A stretch of 64,000 nt of DNA. It comes from Kosmotoga arenicorallina S304 (GTDB lineage Bacteria; Thermotogota; Thermotogae; Petrotogales; Kosmotogaceae). The notes below the pieces were generated by a model. The model searched no databases. It had not been told where the DNA came from and worked only from the letters and a program-made list of their open reading frames with translations. Positions 18,842 through 27,380 of the stretch are shown here, piece after piece. Numbering within the stretch: the first letter of the stretch is position 1; each line of letters opens with the position of its first letter. A program made the translations under genes and the position numbers. Where the stretch lies: NCBI RefSeq assembly GCF_001636545.1, contig NZ_JFHK01000015.1:1-64000 (forward strand), read 5' to 3'.

Positions 18842-19499
18842 TGGTTTTGCGTAACTTAGTATATCTGATAGAAATCTTTGGACAGCTTTTGGCGCATTCA
18901 AAGCACAAAAGACATTCTTTGGTATCGATTTTCATTTGTGAGTTTTCTTTTGAAATAACGTTTATAGGGCACTTTGATTGACAAATGTTGCAAAGCGCAC
19001 AATTGTCTTTGTCTATGTTCAATCCAAAAAAACTTCTTCGCGAGGACAGGGCGAGTATTGCCCCAAAGGGGCATAGATACTTGTGCCAGAACTCCTCATC
19101 AAATATCAAGGTTATAACAATCGAAAGTACAGTTATATACAGCAAGATGTTAATTTTAAGGTGGAAAGCTTTCGTGGCAACCATCAAAAATAAGAACAGA
19201 GCCAGAATTCCCCATCTCACTACATTATTCTTAAAGATTTTTGGTGTTTTGAATCTCTTTATTTTTAATTTTGCATATATCCAGTTGATAGGCCTGAAAA
19301 GGGTTTCCATAGGGCAAATCAATCCACAGTAAAATCTCCCAAAAAGAAAAGAACCAAGGACCGAAGCACCGAAAACAATCAACCAGAGTTGCAATGTTCT
19401 GTTTTTCAGAAAAAAGAGAAAAAGCAGCAGCGCCAATATTTCCAAGCTCAATCTCAATAGAGTCAATGATTTGTTTTTCACAAGATCACCTCTGAGCAT
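18834..19499 (-). CDS. NapH-like membrane ferredoxin (4Fe-4S)
   Basis: The 221-residue protein has four or five hydrophobic helices, with FYCGLICPMET and YLCPFGA membrane-edge motifs. Two tandem ferredoxin clusters close it: CALCNICQSKCP and CLLCFECAKSCP. This is the NapH/MauN/CcoG-type fold that moves electrons between quinone and soluble partners. No nap, cco or other partner lies nearby. An alternative start at the GTG of VKNKSL (about residue 7) is possible. The gene is convergent with the P-ATPase, ten bases apart, so a metal link is only positional. Confidence 0.78.
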   Translation of the reverse strand: MLRGDLVKNKSLTLLRLSLEILALLLFLFFLKNRTLQLWLIVFGASVLGSFLFGRFYCGLICPMETLFRPINWIYAKLKIKRFKTPKIFKNNVVRWGILALFLFLMVATKAFHLKINILLYITVLSIVITLIFDEEFWHKYLCPFGAILALSSRRSFFGLNIDKDNCALCNICQSKCPINVISKENSQMKIDTKECLLCFECAKSCPKISIRYTKLRKTNE

Positions 19500-19537
19500 T
19501 TTATATTAAAGTATAAAATTTCAACGCGCCTTCAGTC

Positions 19538-19553
19538 GGTAACATATGTTACC
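19538..19553. promoter_or_regulatory. 16-bp perfect palindrome between the ferredoxin gene and murJ
   Basis: GGTAACATATGTTACC is its own reverse complement. It lies 39 bases upstream of the divergent ferredoxin start and 131 bases before murJ, a position that suits an operator for the ferredoxin gene. The binding protein is unknown. Confidence 0.45.
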
Positions 19554-19683
19554 AACATCATAGAACAAGAAGTTCGCTTCAATTTAATTCACATCTAGGG
19601 CTTTTCAAAATAGTTACAATGGCTGAAGATGAGCATTTGCGATATAATTGATAAAAACTCTTGTGGAGGAAGTTAAATAAAGT

Positions 19684-21180
19684 ATGGAAAACAAAGTCAT
19701 TAAAGGAACACTGGCCTTTGGATTGGCTACAATGATCTCTCGGGTTACCGGCTTGTTGAGAGATGCTTTCTTCGCAGGTTATTTTGGTACTTCAAGCCAA
19801 TATGACGCATATCTCGTAGCAATTATGATTCCCTTCTTTCTGAGAAAGATATTTGCAGAAGGGGCTCTATCGCTGACTTTTGTTCCAATGTTTGCTGAAA
19901 AGAGAAGGGAATCCATTGAAAAGGCTTTCGAGTTCGCATCAACTGTTTTGCTGCTTATTGTTACTATAACTTCTATTATTACGATAACAGGAGTGTTTTT
20001 TTCCACACCTGTATCCGGTGTTTTTGCAGGCGGATTTGATCCCGAGGTGATTTTGCTTACGTCAAAGCTAATGAAAATCACTTTTCCTTTTATACTTCTT
20101 GTTTCTACCTGGAGTGTTTTTTATGGGATATTGAATAGCTTTGATGCATATTTTCTTGCTGCTCTTTCTCCGGCATTTATAAATATTTCAACAATAACAG
20201 GCATAGTATTATCCAGATATTTCAATCCGCCAATCCTGGGGCCAACCATTGCCTTTGTTGTTGGGGGAGGCATTCAGGTATTAGCGTTGGTGACAGCCTC
20301 CAAAAGGAAAGGGTTCAGATTCAAAGCCAGGTTCAGCAGGAATGATGCGAAGGAATTTCTCAAAATTTTTGGCTTGACAATGATTTCTCCAGCTATTGCT
20401 CAGATAAATTCACTGGTAGACACGAGAGTGGCAACAGAACTTGGAACAGGAGCGGTATCGAGCTTACAGTACGCCATGAGGCTTTACCAGCTTCCCCTTG
20501 GCATTTTTGGAGTCTCGGTGGCTACTGTTGTACTCGCAGAATTGTCAAAGCATGTCAAAGATACCAGAAAATTCAACATGACTCTATGGGAATCACTTGA
20601 AACACTTCTTTACTTTATTGTCCCGGCAACTTTTGGTCTGATTGTGTTATCTAACGAAATAATATCACTATTGTTTCAAAGGGGTGCTTTCAATTATTCT
20701 GACACGCTCAGGACAGCTCCCATTTTGAAAGCCTACGCCATTGGGCTCCCTTTCTATGCTTTATATTATATTTTTTCAAGGGTGTACTATTCCCGGAAAA
20801 ATCCAAGATTCCCATCTCTGATTGCAGCAGTTATGGCAGGAATCAATATAGCATTGGATATTGTTCTCGGGCTGGCTTATGGTCCGGTTGGAATAGCCTG
20901 GGCAACAACTATTGCAGGAATATTCGGATTCTTGAGCGTTGGCTTGAAGGAGCTATTGGCTGCCAAAATAACCAGAAATCAATTGATTGAATTGCTGAAA
21001 ATCACCGCAGCCACCTCGGTTATGGTTATTACGCTTATCGCAGAAAAACAGATACTGCCCTCAACAAATCTCTCAAGTATAATAAAGATTCTTTCGGGTA
21101 TCGCTTTGTATTTTCTTCTCTCTAAAGTCCTTGCTCTCAGAGAATATGAGCAAATAAAAAACATCTTTAGAAGACGGTAG
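19684..21180 (+). CDS. murJ: Lipid II flippase MurJ
   Basis: This 498-residue MATE-like protein has about 14 hydrophobic segments. The conserved N-terminus ISRVTGLLRDAFFAGYFGTS and the region ending ...FVPMFAEKR are typical of MurJ/MviN. Later NDAKEFLKIFGLT and the ARG-containing loop DTRVATELGTG also fit. It moves undecaprenyl-linked lipid II across the membrane for peptidoglycan synthesis. A TATAAT at 19643-19648 may be its -10 box; no good -35 is seen. GGAGGAAGTTAAATAAAGT precedes the ATG. Confidence 0.93.
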   Translation: MENKVIKGTLAFGLATMISRVTGLLRDAFFAGYFGTSSQYDAYLVAIMIPFFLRKIFAEGALSLTFVPMFAEKRRESIEKAFEFASTVLLLIVTITSIITITGVFFSTPVSGVFAGGFDPEVILLTSKLMKITFPFILLVSTWSVFYGILNSFDAYFLAALSPAFINISTITGIVLSRYFNPPILGPTIAFVVGGGIQVLALVTASKRKGFRFKARFSRNDAKEFLKIFGLTMISPAIAQINSLVDTRVATELGTGAVSSLQYAMRLYQLPLGIFGVSVATVVLAELSKHVKDTRKFNMTLWESLETLLYFIVPATFGLIVLSNEIISLLFQRGAFNYSDTLRTAPILKAYAIGLPFYALYYIFSRVYYSRKNPRFPSLIAAVMAGINIALDIVLGLAYGPVGIAWATTIAGIFGFLSVGLKELLAAKITRNQLIELLKITAATSVMVITLIAEKQILPSTNLSSIIKILSGIALYFLLSKVLALREYEQIKNIFRRR

Positions 21181-21318
21181 TTATGCTCATGTGCAACTTT
21201 TGAATATTTTTCGCGTTGTTCATTGAATACCCCTGCCTGCCCCTCTTCAATTTGTCCACACAAATTTTTAATTCCCCATAACCATCCTGCGTGATAAAAT
21301 ATTGTAGGAGGTAATGAA

Positions 21319-21876
21319 ATGGACAAGCTATTTGTGGTCGTTGACACAGAGACTACCGGTTCGAGTCCTCTCAGTGGAGATAGGATAATAGAAATTGCTG
21401 CAATTCCTATATATCACGGGAAGATTTATTACGAATTACGCTTTCACTCACTGGTAAATCCACAGGTAACGATTCCGGCTTCCATAAGCAGTATACACGG
21501 ATTGAAAAACGCAGATGTAAGTGACGAACCCAGCATGCTGGAAGTCTTTCCCAGATTTAAAGAGTATGTGGGGAACGCTGTTATTGTAGGGCACAGTATA
21601 GCCGTAGACATGAAGTTCTTTGATATAGCAGCAAAAGAAACGGGAACCTTTCCTTTTTCAAATGATTATATAGACACTTATGAACTTGCAAAAGCTCTTT
21701 TTAATGCGGGGCCATATAGTCTCGCAGGACTTGCCAGACGTTTGAAAATTAAAGACTCACCTACACACCGCGCTTTTGATGATGCCAGAGTGGGGGCAAA
21801 GGTTTTTCTGGCTCTTGTTGAGAGGTTGGGTGGATTTTCAAAACTTGGGATTTATAAAAAGCGTTGGAGGGGTTAA
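21319..21876 (+). CDS. DnaQ-like 3'-5' exonuclease (DEDDh)
   Basis: This 185-residue stand-alone DEDDh exonuclease has DTET (Asp9, Glu11), HSIAVDMKFFD and HRAFDDA, providing all catalytic residues. It resembles the epsilon proofreading domain and the exonuclease domain of PolC. It is not fused to a polymerase, so it could proofread in trans or act in repair or RNA maturation. TAGGAGGTAATGAA precedes ATG 21319. It ends one base before the PIN-PhoH gene. Confidence 0.9.
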   Translation: MDKLFVVVDTETTGSSPLSGDRIIEIAAIPIYHGKIYYELRFHSLVNPQVTIPASISSIHGLKNADVSDEPSMLEVFPRFKEYVGNAVIVGHSIAVDMKFFDIAAKETGTFPFSNDYIDTYELAKALFNAGPYSLAGLARRLKIKDSPTHRAFDDARVGAKVFLALVERLGGFSKLGIYKKRWRG

Positions 21877-21877
21877 C

Positions 21878-23164
21878 ATGGTTAAAAATTTCGTTCTCGA
21901 TACAAATGTTTTGGTCCACGATCCGGATTGCCTGGAAAAATTCGAAGACAACATATTGATAATTCCCTTTCCTGTACTTGAGGAAATTGACAAATTGAAG
22001 TCAAAACAGGGTTCCCTCGGCCAGAGGGCCAGGCAGATGAATAGAAAGCTTGATGAAATTAGAAAAGATGGCGATATTACAAAAGGCGTTAAGTTAAAAT
22101 CTGGCGGTTCTGTCAAAATACTCATATTCAATGAATTCAATGTGACACTCCCCCAGTTTACGGCTGAGCATTATAAAGACAATGCCATACTTCTATACAC
22201 GCTTGAATTGAAAAGGCGCGACAAAAAGCCGACGATTCTCGTTACTAAAGATATTAACTTAAGAGTAAAAGCTGATGTTCTGGGGATTGATACACAGGAT
22301 TATCTTGCCGACAAAGTGGAAATCAACGAACTGCTTTCCGGGGTAAAGGAGATTGACGATGCTTCTTTGCGAAAAACTTTCACTAAAGTCGGAAGCATAT
22401 CCGTCAGGGATATTGAACCTGAGATTTTTCCGAATACCTTTGTTGATTTTGGCGAAGGGGTTTACGGAAGAGTAGACCCTGAGGGAAAAAGCGTGAAAAA
22501 GCTCTCGGTTAATATGGATACGTCATGCTGGGGGATTTACCCGAGGAACAGGGAACAACTTTTTGCTTACGAATTGCTTCTCGATGATAGAGTTAAATTG
22601 ATTTCCATGCCTGGAATAGCTGGAACCGGTAAAACCCTGCTCTCTCTTGCGGCAGGAATGAGGAAAGTCAACGATGAGAAACTCTATGAAAGATTACTGG
22701 TTTCACGCCCTGTTATTCCCATGGGACAGGATATAGGTTATCTCCCCGGCTCTCAGGAGGAGAAAATGAAGCCCTGGATGCAACCCATATATGATAATCT
22801 TTTCCTGTTGTTCACAAACCGTCACATGGATCCTGATACCTTTCTTAAGCGGAGCGACAAATTAGGGATTGAGGTGCTGAGCTATATACGTGGAAGATCT
22901 ATACCGAACCAGTTTATGATCATAGATGAGGCACAAAACCTGACCCCCCATGAAGTGAAAACCATATTGACACGTATCGGAGAAGAATCAAAGGTCATTC
23001 TCATAGGGGATCCCTATCAGATAGACAGCATATATCTGGATACAGGCAGTTGCGGATTAGTATATGCCGCATCCAGGTTTATTTCCCATCCTCTGGCAGG
23101 GCATATTACCCTTGTCAAAGGTGAAAGATCGGAACTTGCAACAGCGGCTGCAGAATTGTTATGA
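21878..23164 (+). CDS. PIN-PhoH fusion ATPase/ribonuclease (PhoH2)
   Basis: The 428-residue two-domain protein starts with a PIN domain (FVLDTNVLVHD, Asp8; later KDNAILLY and TKDINLRVKA acidic residues), roughly residues 1-150. The PhoH ATPase follows, with Walker A GIAGTGKT (246-253) and Walker B MIIDEAQN (Asp350). PhoH2 proteins are RNA helicase-nucleases. ATG 21878 follows GGAGGGG; upstream in-frame starts lie inside the exonuclease gene. The gene opens a same-strand run that reaches 27321. Confidence 0.93.
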   Translation: MVKNFVLDTNVLVHDPDCLEKFEDNILIIPFPVLEEIDKLKSKQGSLGQRARQMNRKLDEIRKDGDITKGVKLKSGGSVKILIFNEFNVTLPQFTAEHYKDNAILLYTLELKRRDKKPTILVTKDINLRVKADVLGIDTQDYLADKVEINELLSGVKEIDDASLRKTFTKVGSISVRDIEPEIFPNTFVDFGEGVYGRVDPEGKSVKKLSVNMDTSCWGIYPRNREQLFAYELLLDDRVKLISMPGIAGTGKTLLSLAAGMRKVNDEKLYERLLVSRPVIPMGQDIGYLPGSQEEKMKPWMQPIYDNLFLLFTNRHMDPDTFLKRSDKLGIEVLSYIRGRSIPNQFMIIDEAQNLTPHEVKTILTRIGEESKVILIGDPYQIDSIYLDTGSCGLVYAASRFISHPLAGHITLVKGERSELATAAAELL

Positions 23165-23174
23165 GAGGTGTCCT

Positions 23175-23429
23175 ATGAAGGAAAATGAACAAACGCCAAA
23201 AGAATACGATTTATATTTGAAAATCGCCAGGCCGGATATACATGTGCTATGCTATATTGCAGAAGCCGAAGATAATTTGATGAACATCCGGCATACGACT
23301 GAGGAAGGCTATTTGAAGGTTATTGTTCCGGGTGATTTATTGCAGGAAGCCTTGAATTTTCTTGATAGCATAAAAAATGTAATAAATCTGGAAGTGGTGG
23401 AAATTCGTGAGAATCCAGGCCATACTTGA
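23175..23429 (+). CDS. DUF4911 protein
   Basis: This 84-residue protein begins at ATG 23175 after GAGAGGTG. Sequence such as YLKIARPDIHVLCYIAEAED and KVIVPGDLLQE fits DUF4911, a small alpha-beta family of unknown function seen in Firmicutes and Thermotogota. It overlaps the next gene by 23 bases, so the two are translationally coupled. No catalytic motif is visible. Confidence 0.7.
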   Translation: MKENEQTPKEYDLYLKIARPDIHVLCYIAEAEDNLMNIRHTTEEGYLKVIVPGDLLQEALNFLDSIKNVINLEVVEIRENPGHT

Positions 23430-24468
23430 TTCGTTAAAATTACCTCTGCCAAGGGAAAGAGCAAAGAGTGTAAGGGATATAGATTATAGTCGATTGCATG
23501 ACCTGGGGTACGACACCATACTCTTTGACTATGATAATACGCTTGCAACATGGCGTAATCAGTTTGATACAAGAAACAGAAAGGTTATCGAGTCACTTCT
23601 GGAAATGGGGCTTAAAGTGGCAGTAGTCACAAACGCTCCCTATGATAGAGTAAAGCACATGAAAAGATTCTTTGGAAATCGCATCAAGCTCTATCATTCT
23701 ATGAAAAAACCCGGCACCAGAGAGCTATTGAGAGTCTTAAAAGCGCTAGAATCCAAACCCGAAAGTACAGTGATCATAGGGGACCTTTTTTTGACCGATG
23801 TAATAGCAGGCAACCGCATGGGCATGTATACCATAATGGTAAAGCCGGCTGTGAGCAAAGAAGCAGCTTTTTACAAGAAGCTTGCGGCTTTCATGACAAT
23901 AGCGACTTACACGATTTTCTTCTATACAATTGGCTGGTTCCTGAGAATCACAGAGCTTGTTAATCCCCATCTATTTATCGATGATGTTTCGGATATCGAC
24001 TTTGAGCAATTAAAGGAAGCGGGGTATGAACTCGTTATTTTGGATTTTGACAATACACTTGAACCCTGGGGAAGCGACGAATTGTCAAAGGAGAAAGAGC
24101 TCCTTATTCGTCGTATTCAACTGGTGGGACTGAAAATCGTTATCATTTCAAATGGGCGAAGAACAAGGCTCAGAAATATAGAAGCTTTTATTCCTGGAGT
24201 AGAGATTATTTCTGAAGCGAGAAAGCCTTTTCCCCATAAAGCCAGGAAGTACCTGCATAAAAGGGGAATAAAGCCTTATCATTCAGTTGTTATCGGGGAT
24301 CAGCTTTTTACCGATGTACTGATGGGAAATTTGCTTGGAGCTTTTACCATAAAAGTAAATCCCATTTCCGAAAGAGAGTTTTACTGGACGCGCATGATGA
24401 GAAGAATTGAGAAGCTCTTTTTGAAATTAATAAAGCGAAAAACCGCATTGGAGGAAATCAGAAGGTGA
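23407..24468 (+). CDS. Double YqeG-like HAD-IIIA phosphatase (tandem duplication)
   Basis: The 353-residue protein is two YqeG-family HAD domains in a row. The first has FDYDNTL (Asp41/Asp43), VVTNAP, a KKP Lys and IIGDLFLTD. The second has LDFDNTL (Asp213/Asp215), IISNG, RKPFP and VIGDQLFTD. Both halves keep every catalytic residue. A hydrophobic stretch (about 159-182) lies between them and could be a membrane segment. Usual YqeG is a single domain of ~170 residues. The gene sits directly before yqeH, as yqeG does in Bacillus. The start is GTG 23407. Confidence 0.88.
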   Translation: MRIQAILDSLKLPLPRERAKSVRDIDYSRLHDLGYDTILFDYDNTLATWRNQFDTRNRKVIESLLEMGLKVAVVTNAPYDRVKHMKRFFGNRIKLYHSMKKPGTRELLRVLKALESKPESTVIIGDLFLTDVIAGNRMGMYTIMVKPAVSKEAAFYKKLAAFMTIATYTIFFYTIGWFLRITELVNPHLFIDDVSDIDFEQLKEAGYELVILDFDNTLEPWGSDELSKEKELLIRRIQLVGLKIVIISNGRRTRLRNIEAFIPGVEIISEARKPFPHKARKYLHKRGIKPYHSVVIGDQLFTDVLMGNLLGAFTIKVNPISEREFYWTRMMRRIEKLFLKLIKRKTALEEIRR

Positions 24469-25571
24469 AATGCAAAGGTTGCGGTGTAGAAATACAAACC
24501 ATTAACGAAAAAGCACCCGGCTATATTCCCATCGATGTGCTCGAGCGAAGGCTGGGAGAGGGAAAAGAGGTCTATTGCAAACGCTGCTTTTCCCTTAAAC
24601 ATTATGGGAAACTTTCGGCAAGCTTTCAGATGGAGCATTCTCTGGATTTGCTTAAGAAATACCTTTCCCTGGCCAACAATGTATTGTACATAGTAGATAT
24701 CTTTGATTTTGAAGGTACTTTCAGAAAAGAAGTTCAAGAACTTCTAAGTGGTAAGAATGTTTTTTATTTGATAAACAAGGTCGATCTCATACCGAAAGAA
24801 ATAACGCCATCAGAGATTAAATCATGGGTAAAGAACAGATTAAAGGTTCAGTCCACAAGGATAAGGCTACTTTCCGCCAGGAACAACAGAGGAATCTCAG
24901 GACTCCTGAAATTTCTAAAGGAGAAGAAAGAAAAGCGCTTTATAACCGTTGGAGTGGCAAATGTTGGAAAATCATCGGTTTTGAATGCTCTCGCTGGAAT
25001 GAACACATTAACCATAAGCAGATACCCCGGAACTACCCTTGAAGCGGTCGAATTTCATTGTAAGGAACACGGTTTATCTTTCATAGATACTCCGGGAATA
25101 ATAACCGGGGATCGAGTAACGGATTTGCTGGACAATGCCTGTCAATCCAGAACAATACCCGAAAAAAAGCTCGTGGTTCACACCATTAAGCCCAAGAAAA
25201 AGACAAGGACGGTATTTTTGAGCGGTTTTGTTAAAATAGATGTGCAACCCGGAAAACTGCCCGGGCCGATTTTTCATGTGATTTCACCCGAAAGTGTCAC
25301 TGTTCATGAAACCAATCCAGAAATAGCAAAGGAAAAATGGGAAAGCTGGTTCGGGGCTTTTCTCTTTCCGCCCTGTTCCAGTAAAAAGCTCGGAGCTCAC
25401 GAATGGAAAAGCGTTAATTTGAAGCTTCTTACCGGTCAGGAAGTTGCAATAAAGGGATTGGGATGGATAAATGTAGCAAGAGGTCCCATTGAGATAACGA
25501 TTACTCATCCGGGAAACACTGAACCCATAGTGAGAAATGGACTTATCGGTCCTCTAAAGTTCAAAAAATAA
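24465..25571 (+). CDS. yqeH: Circularly permuted GTPase YqeH
   Basis: This 368-residue GTPase of 30S ribosome assembly has an N-terminal zinc finger (Cys3, Cys6, Cys38, Cys41). The permuted motif order is G4 (NKVD), G5 (SA), G1 (GVANVGKSS), G2, then G3 (DTPG), which defines YqeH/YlqF relatives. A C-terminal domain with beta-rich end follows. GTG 24465 overlaps the HAD stop as GTGA. The gene pair with a YqeG-type phosphatase supports the name. Confidence 0.93.
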   Translation: MKCKGCGVEIQTINEKAPGYIPIDVLERRLGEGKEVYCKRCFSLKHYGKLSASFQMEHSLDLLKKYLSLANNVLYIVDIFDFEGTFRKEVQELLSGKNVFYLINKVDLIPKEITPSEIKSWVKNRLKVQSTRIRLLSARNNRGISGLLKFLKEKKEKRFITVGVANVGKSSVLNALAGMNTLTISRYPGTTLEAVEFHCKEHGLSFIDTPGIITGDRVTDLLDNACQSRTIPEKKLVVHTIKPKKKTRTVFLSGFVKIDVQPGKLPGPIFHVISPESVTVHETNPEIAKEKWESWFGAFLFPPCSSKKLGAHEWKSVNLKLLTGQEVAIKGLGWINVARGPIEITITHPGNTEPIVRNGLIGPLKFKK

Positions 25572-25591
25572 ATCGATTTGGAGGTGTTTCG

Positions 25592-26185
25592 GTGAAATTA
25601 AAGGATTACCCAATCAAAGCAGGAGTGTCTAACAGACACGTTCATCTTTCTCAGAAAGATCTCGAGATCCTCTTTGGAGAAGGATATGAACTGACTGCTA
25701 TTAAAGATCTTGGACAGCCCGGGCAATACGCAGCTCAGGAAAAAATAATACTTGTAGGCCCCAAAGGTGCCATCGAAGGGGTCAGGGTTCTCGGACCGGT
25801 CAGAAAAGCAACTCAGGTGGAAGTCTCCAGAACCGATGCATTCAAACTGGGCGTAAAACCTCCGATAAAGGATTCAGGGGATCACGAAGGTTCTGTGGGA
25901 CTTACACTTGTGGGACCCAAAGGGACAGTGGTGCTCGAAAAAGGCGTTATCCTTGCTAAAAGGCACATACACATGACCCCTGAAGATGCTGAAAAGCTTG
26001 GAGTAAAAGATAAAGACCTTGTTATGGTATATTGTAAAGGTAACGGTGAGAGAAAAACCATATTCGACGATGTGCTCGTCAGGGTTAGCAGTTCGTATGC
26101 CCTTGAATTCCACGTTGATGTTGACGAAGCAAACGCTGCAATGATAAACAATAACGACGAAGTTTTTGTTGTTGAGGAGCTGTAA
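25592..26185 (+). CDS. pduL: PduL-type phosphate acyltransferase
   Basis: The 197-residue PduL domain has the paired zinc-binding motifs SNRHVHLS and AKRHIHMTP, plus EFHVDVDEANA. PduL interconverts acyl-CoA and acyl phosphate. No microcompartment shell genes or targeting peptide are present, so it probably makes acetyl phosphate in the cytosol during fermentation. The start is GTG 25592 after GGAGGTG. It follows yqeH by 20 bases in the long plus-strand run. Confidence 0.92.
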   Translation: MKLKDYPIKAGVSNRHVHLSQKDLEILFGEGYELTAIKDLGQPGQYAAQEKIILVGPKGAIEGVRVLGPVRKATQVEVSRTDAFKLGVKPPIKDSGDHEGSVGLTLVGPKGTVVLEKGVILAKRHIHMTPEDAEKLGVKDKDLVMVYCKGNGERKTIFDDVLVRVSSSYALEFHVDVDEANAAMINNNDEVFVVEEL

Positions 26186-26186
26186 T

Positions 26187-26984
26187 TTGTTTTATCTGGG
26201 TACGAGCGGTTATCATTTTCGAGATTGGATAGGAACAGCCTATCCCGAAGATATTAAACCTTCGCAGATGTTGAACTATTATAGAAGCATCTGGCATTTT
26301 AATACCGTTGAACTGAATTTTACTTATTATCGTATGCCAGATTATCATACTCTGGCAGCAATTTCGAGAAAGGTTCCCGGTGATTTCCATTTTACCGTGA
26401 AGTCACCGGGTTCTATTACCCATGAATACTGGAAAAATCTTGAATTTGAAAAAGCAATTGATGACCTCACACTCTTTAAGAACGCCCTTGCCCCTCTTCG
26501 ATCAGAGGGAAGGTTAGGTCCTGTGCTTTTTCAGTTCCCATGGGGATTCAGGCCCACTAATGATAACCTTGGCTATTTGAAAGCAATAATGGATTTCTGT
26601 ACTGAAAGCGAGCTTATTCCCGCCGTGGAATTCAGGCACAGCAGCTGGGAAATCGATGAATACGGCAATATGCTGATCCAACAAAATGCCATTCCGGTAA
26701 TCGTCGATGCCCCGAAAATAGACAATCTTTTTGGCTACCGTTCAATTGCTGGCCGCGGTGCGGCTTATTTCAGACTTCATGGGAGGAATGTTGATTGGTT
26801 TACTTCTAATGGAAGTGAAAGATACAACTACAATTATTCTGATGACGAGTTGAGATTTTTTGCGCTGGACGTGATAGAATTCTTATCGAAGGGATTAGAT
26901 GTGTACGTTTACTTCAACAATTGTCATATGGGCAATGCAGTTCACAACGCTCTTCGTTTCAGAGAAATTGTAGGAGGTGCCTGA
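26187..26984 (+). CDS. DUF72 family protein
   Basis: The 265-residue TIM-barrel-like DUF72 protein begins FYLGTSGYHFRDW and continues FNTVELNFTYYRMP, FHFTVKSPGSITHE and YVYFNNCHMGNA, all family signatures. The function is unknown. TTG 26187 follows GAGGAG by seven bases and is preferred; a start at TTG 26166 would overlap pduL. It overlaps the small gene downstream. Confidence 0.88.
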   Translation: MFYLGTSGYHFRDWIGTAYPEDIKPSQMLNYYRSIWHFNTVELNFTYYRMPDYHTLAAISRKVPGDFHFTVKSPGSITHEYWKNLEFEKAIDDLTLFKNALAPLRSEGRLGPVLFQFPWGFRPTNDNLGYLKAIMDFCTESELIPAVEFRHSSWEIDEYGNMLIQQNAIPVIVDAPKIDNLFGYRSIAGRGAAYFRLHGRNVDWFTSNGSERYNYNYSDDELRFFALDVIEFLSKGLDVYVYFNNCHMGNAVHNALRFREIVGGA

Positions 26985-27321
26985 ACTCTCAATGAACTAC
27001 AGTGACTACTTCAACATCGTATTGAGAATGCTTTCGGATGGGTCCGAGCCTTATGAGATCTTCGATGAACTCTCCAAATTCGGTTTAAGGGAGAACGAAA
27101 TCGACGAAATTTTGAGCGTTGCTCTTAGAATGCTTGTAGCAGGTTATGATACCACTCAGATAATTTTTCGGGATAGCTACGACCTTAAGCGAAGGGTATT
27201 TACTGAGGAAGAGCTTGAAATTCTGAGAACGCTTCCAGGTCTCTTAAAATCTTATGTCTGGGGTGAAATATCACCTTCAGACTTTGAGAAATCTCTCACT
27301 GATTTTTCGGATTTTGATTAA
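26977..27321 (+). CDS. Small acidic helical protein of unknown function
   Basis: The reading frame gives up to 114 residues from GTG 26977, or 109 from ATG 26992. The AGGAGG site at about 26970-26975 abuts the GTG and sits ~16 bases from the ATG, so the start is unsettled. The protein is acidic and helical, with no domain I recognise. It overlaps the DUF72 stop and ends just before a strong terminator, so it is the last gene of the plus-strand run. Confidence 0.6.
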   Translation: MPELSMNYSDYFNIVLRMLSDGSEPYEIFDELSKFGLRENEIDEILSVALRMLVAGYDTTQIIFRDSYDLKRRVFTEEELEILRTLPGLLKSYVWGEISPSDFEKSLTDFSDFD

Positions 27322-27325
27322 AAAA

Positions 27326-27346
27326 GACGCGGGCAAAACCCGCGTC
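27326..27346. terminator. Hairpin terminator between the small gene and glucan phosphorylase
   Basis: GACGCGGG, loop CAAAA and CCCGCGTC form a perfect GC-rich stem between two convergent genes, with an A run before it (T run in the minus direction). It can serve both directions, best for the minus strand. Confidence 0.8.
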
Positions 27347-27380
27347 GATGTATGTTTTTGCCTGCCTGTCTTTTTCTTTC

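Noticed and set aside
25592-26185. A bacterial microcompartment locus
   Set aside because: PduL is present but no shell protein genes flank it.
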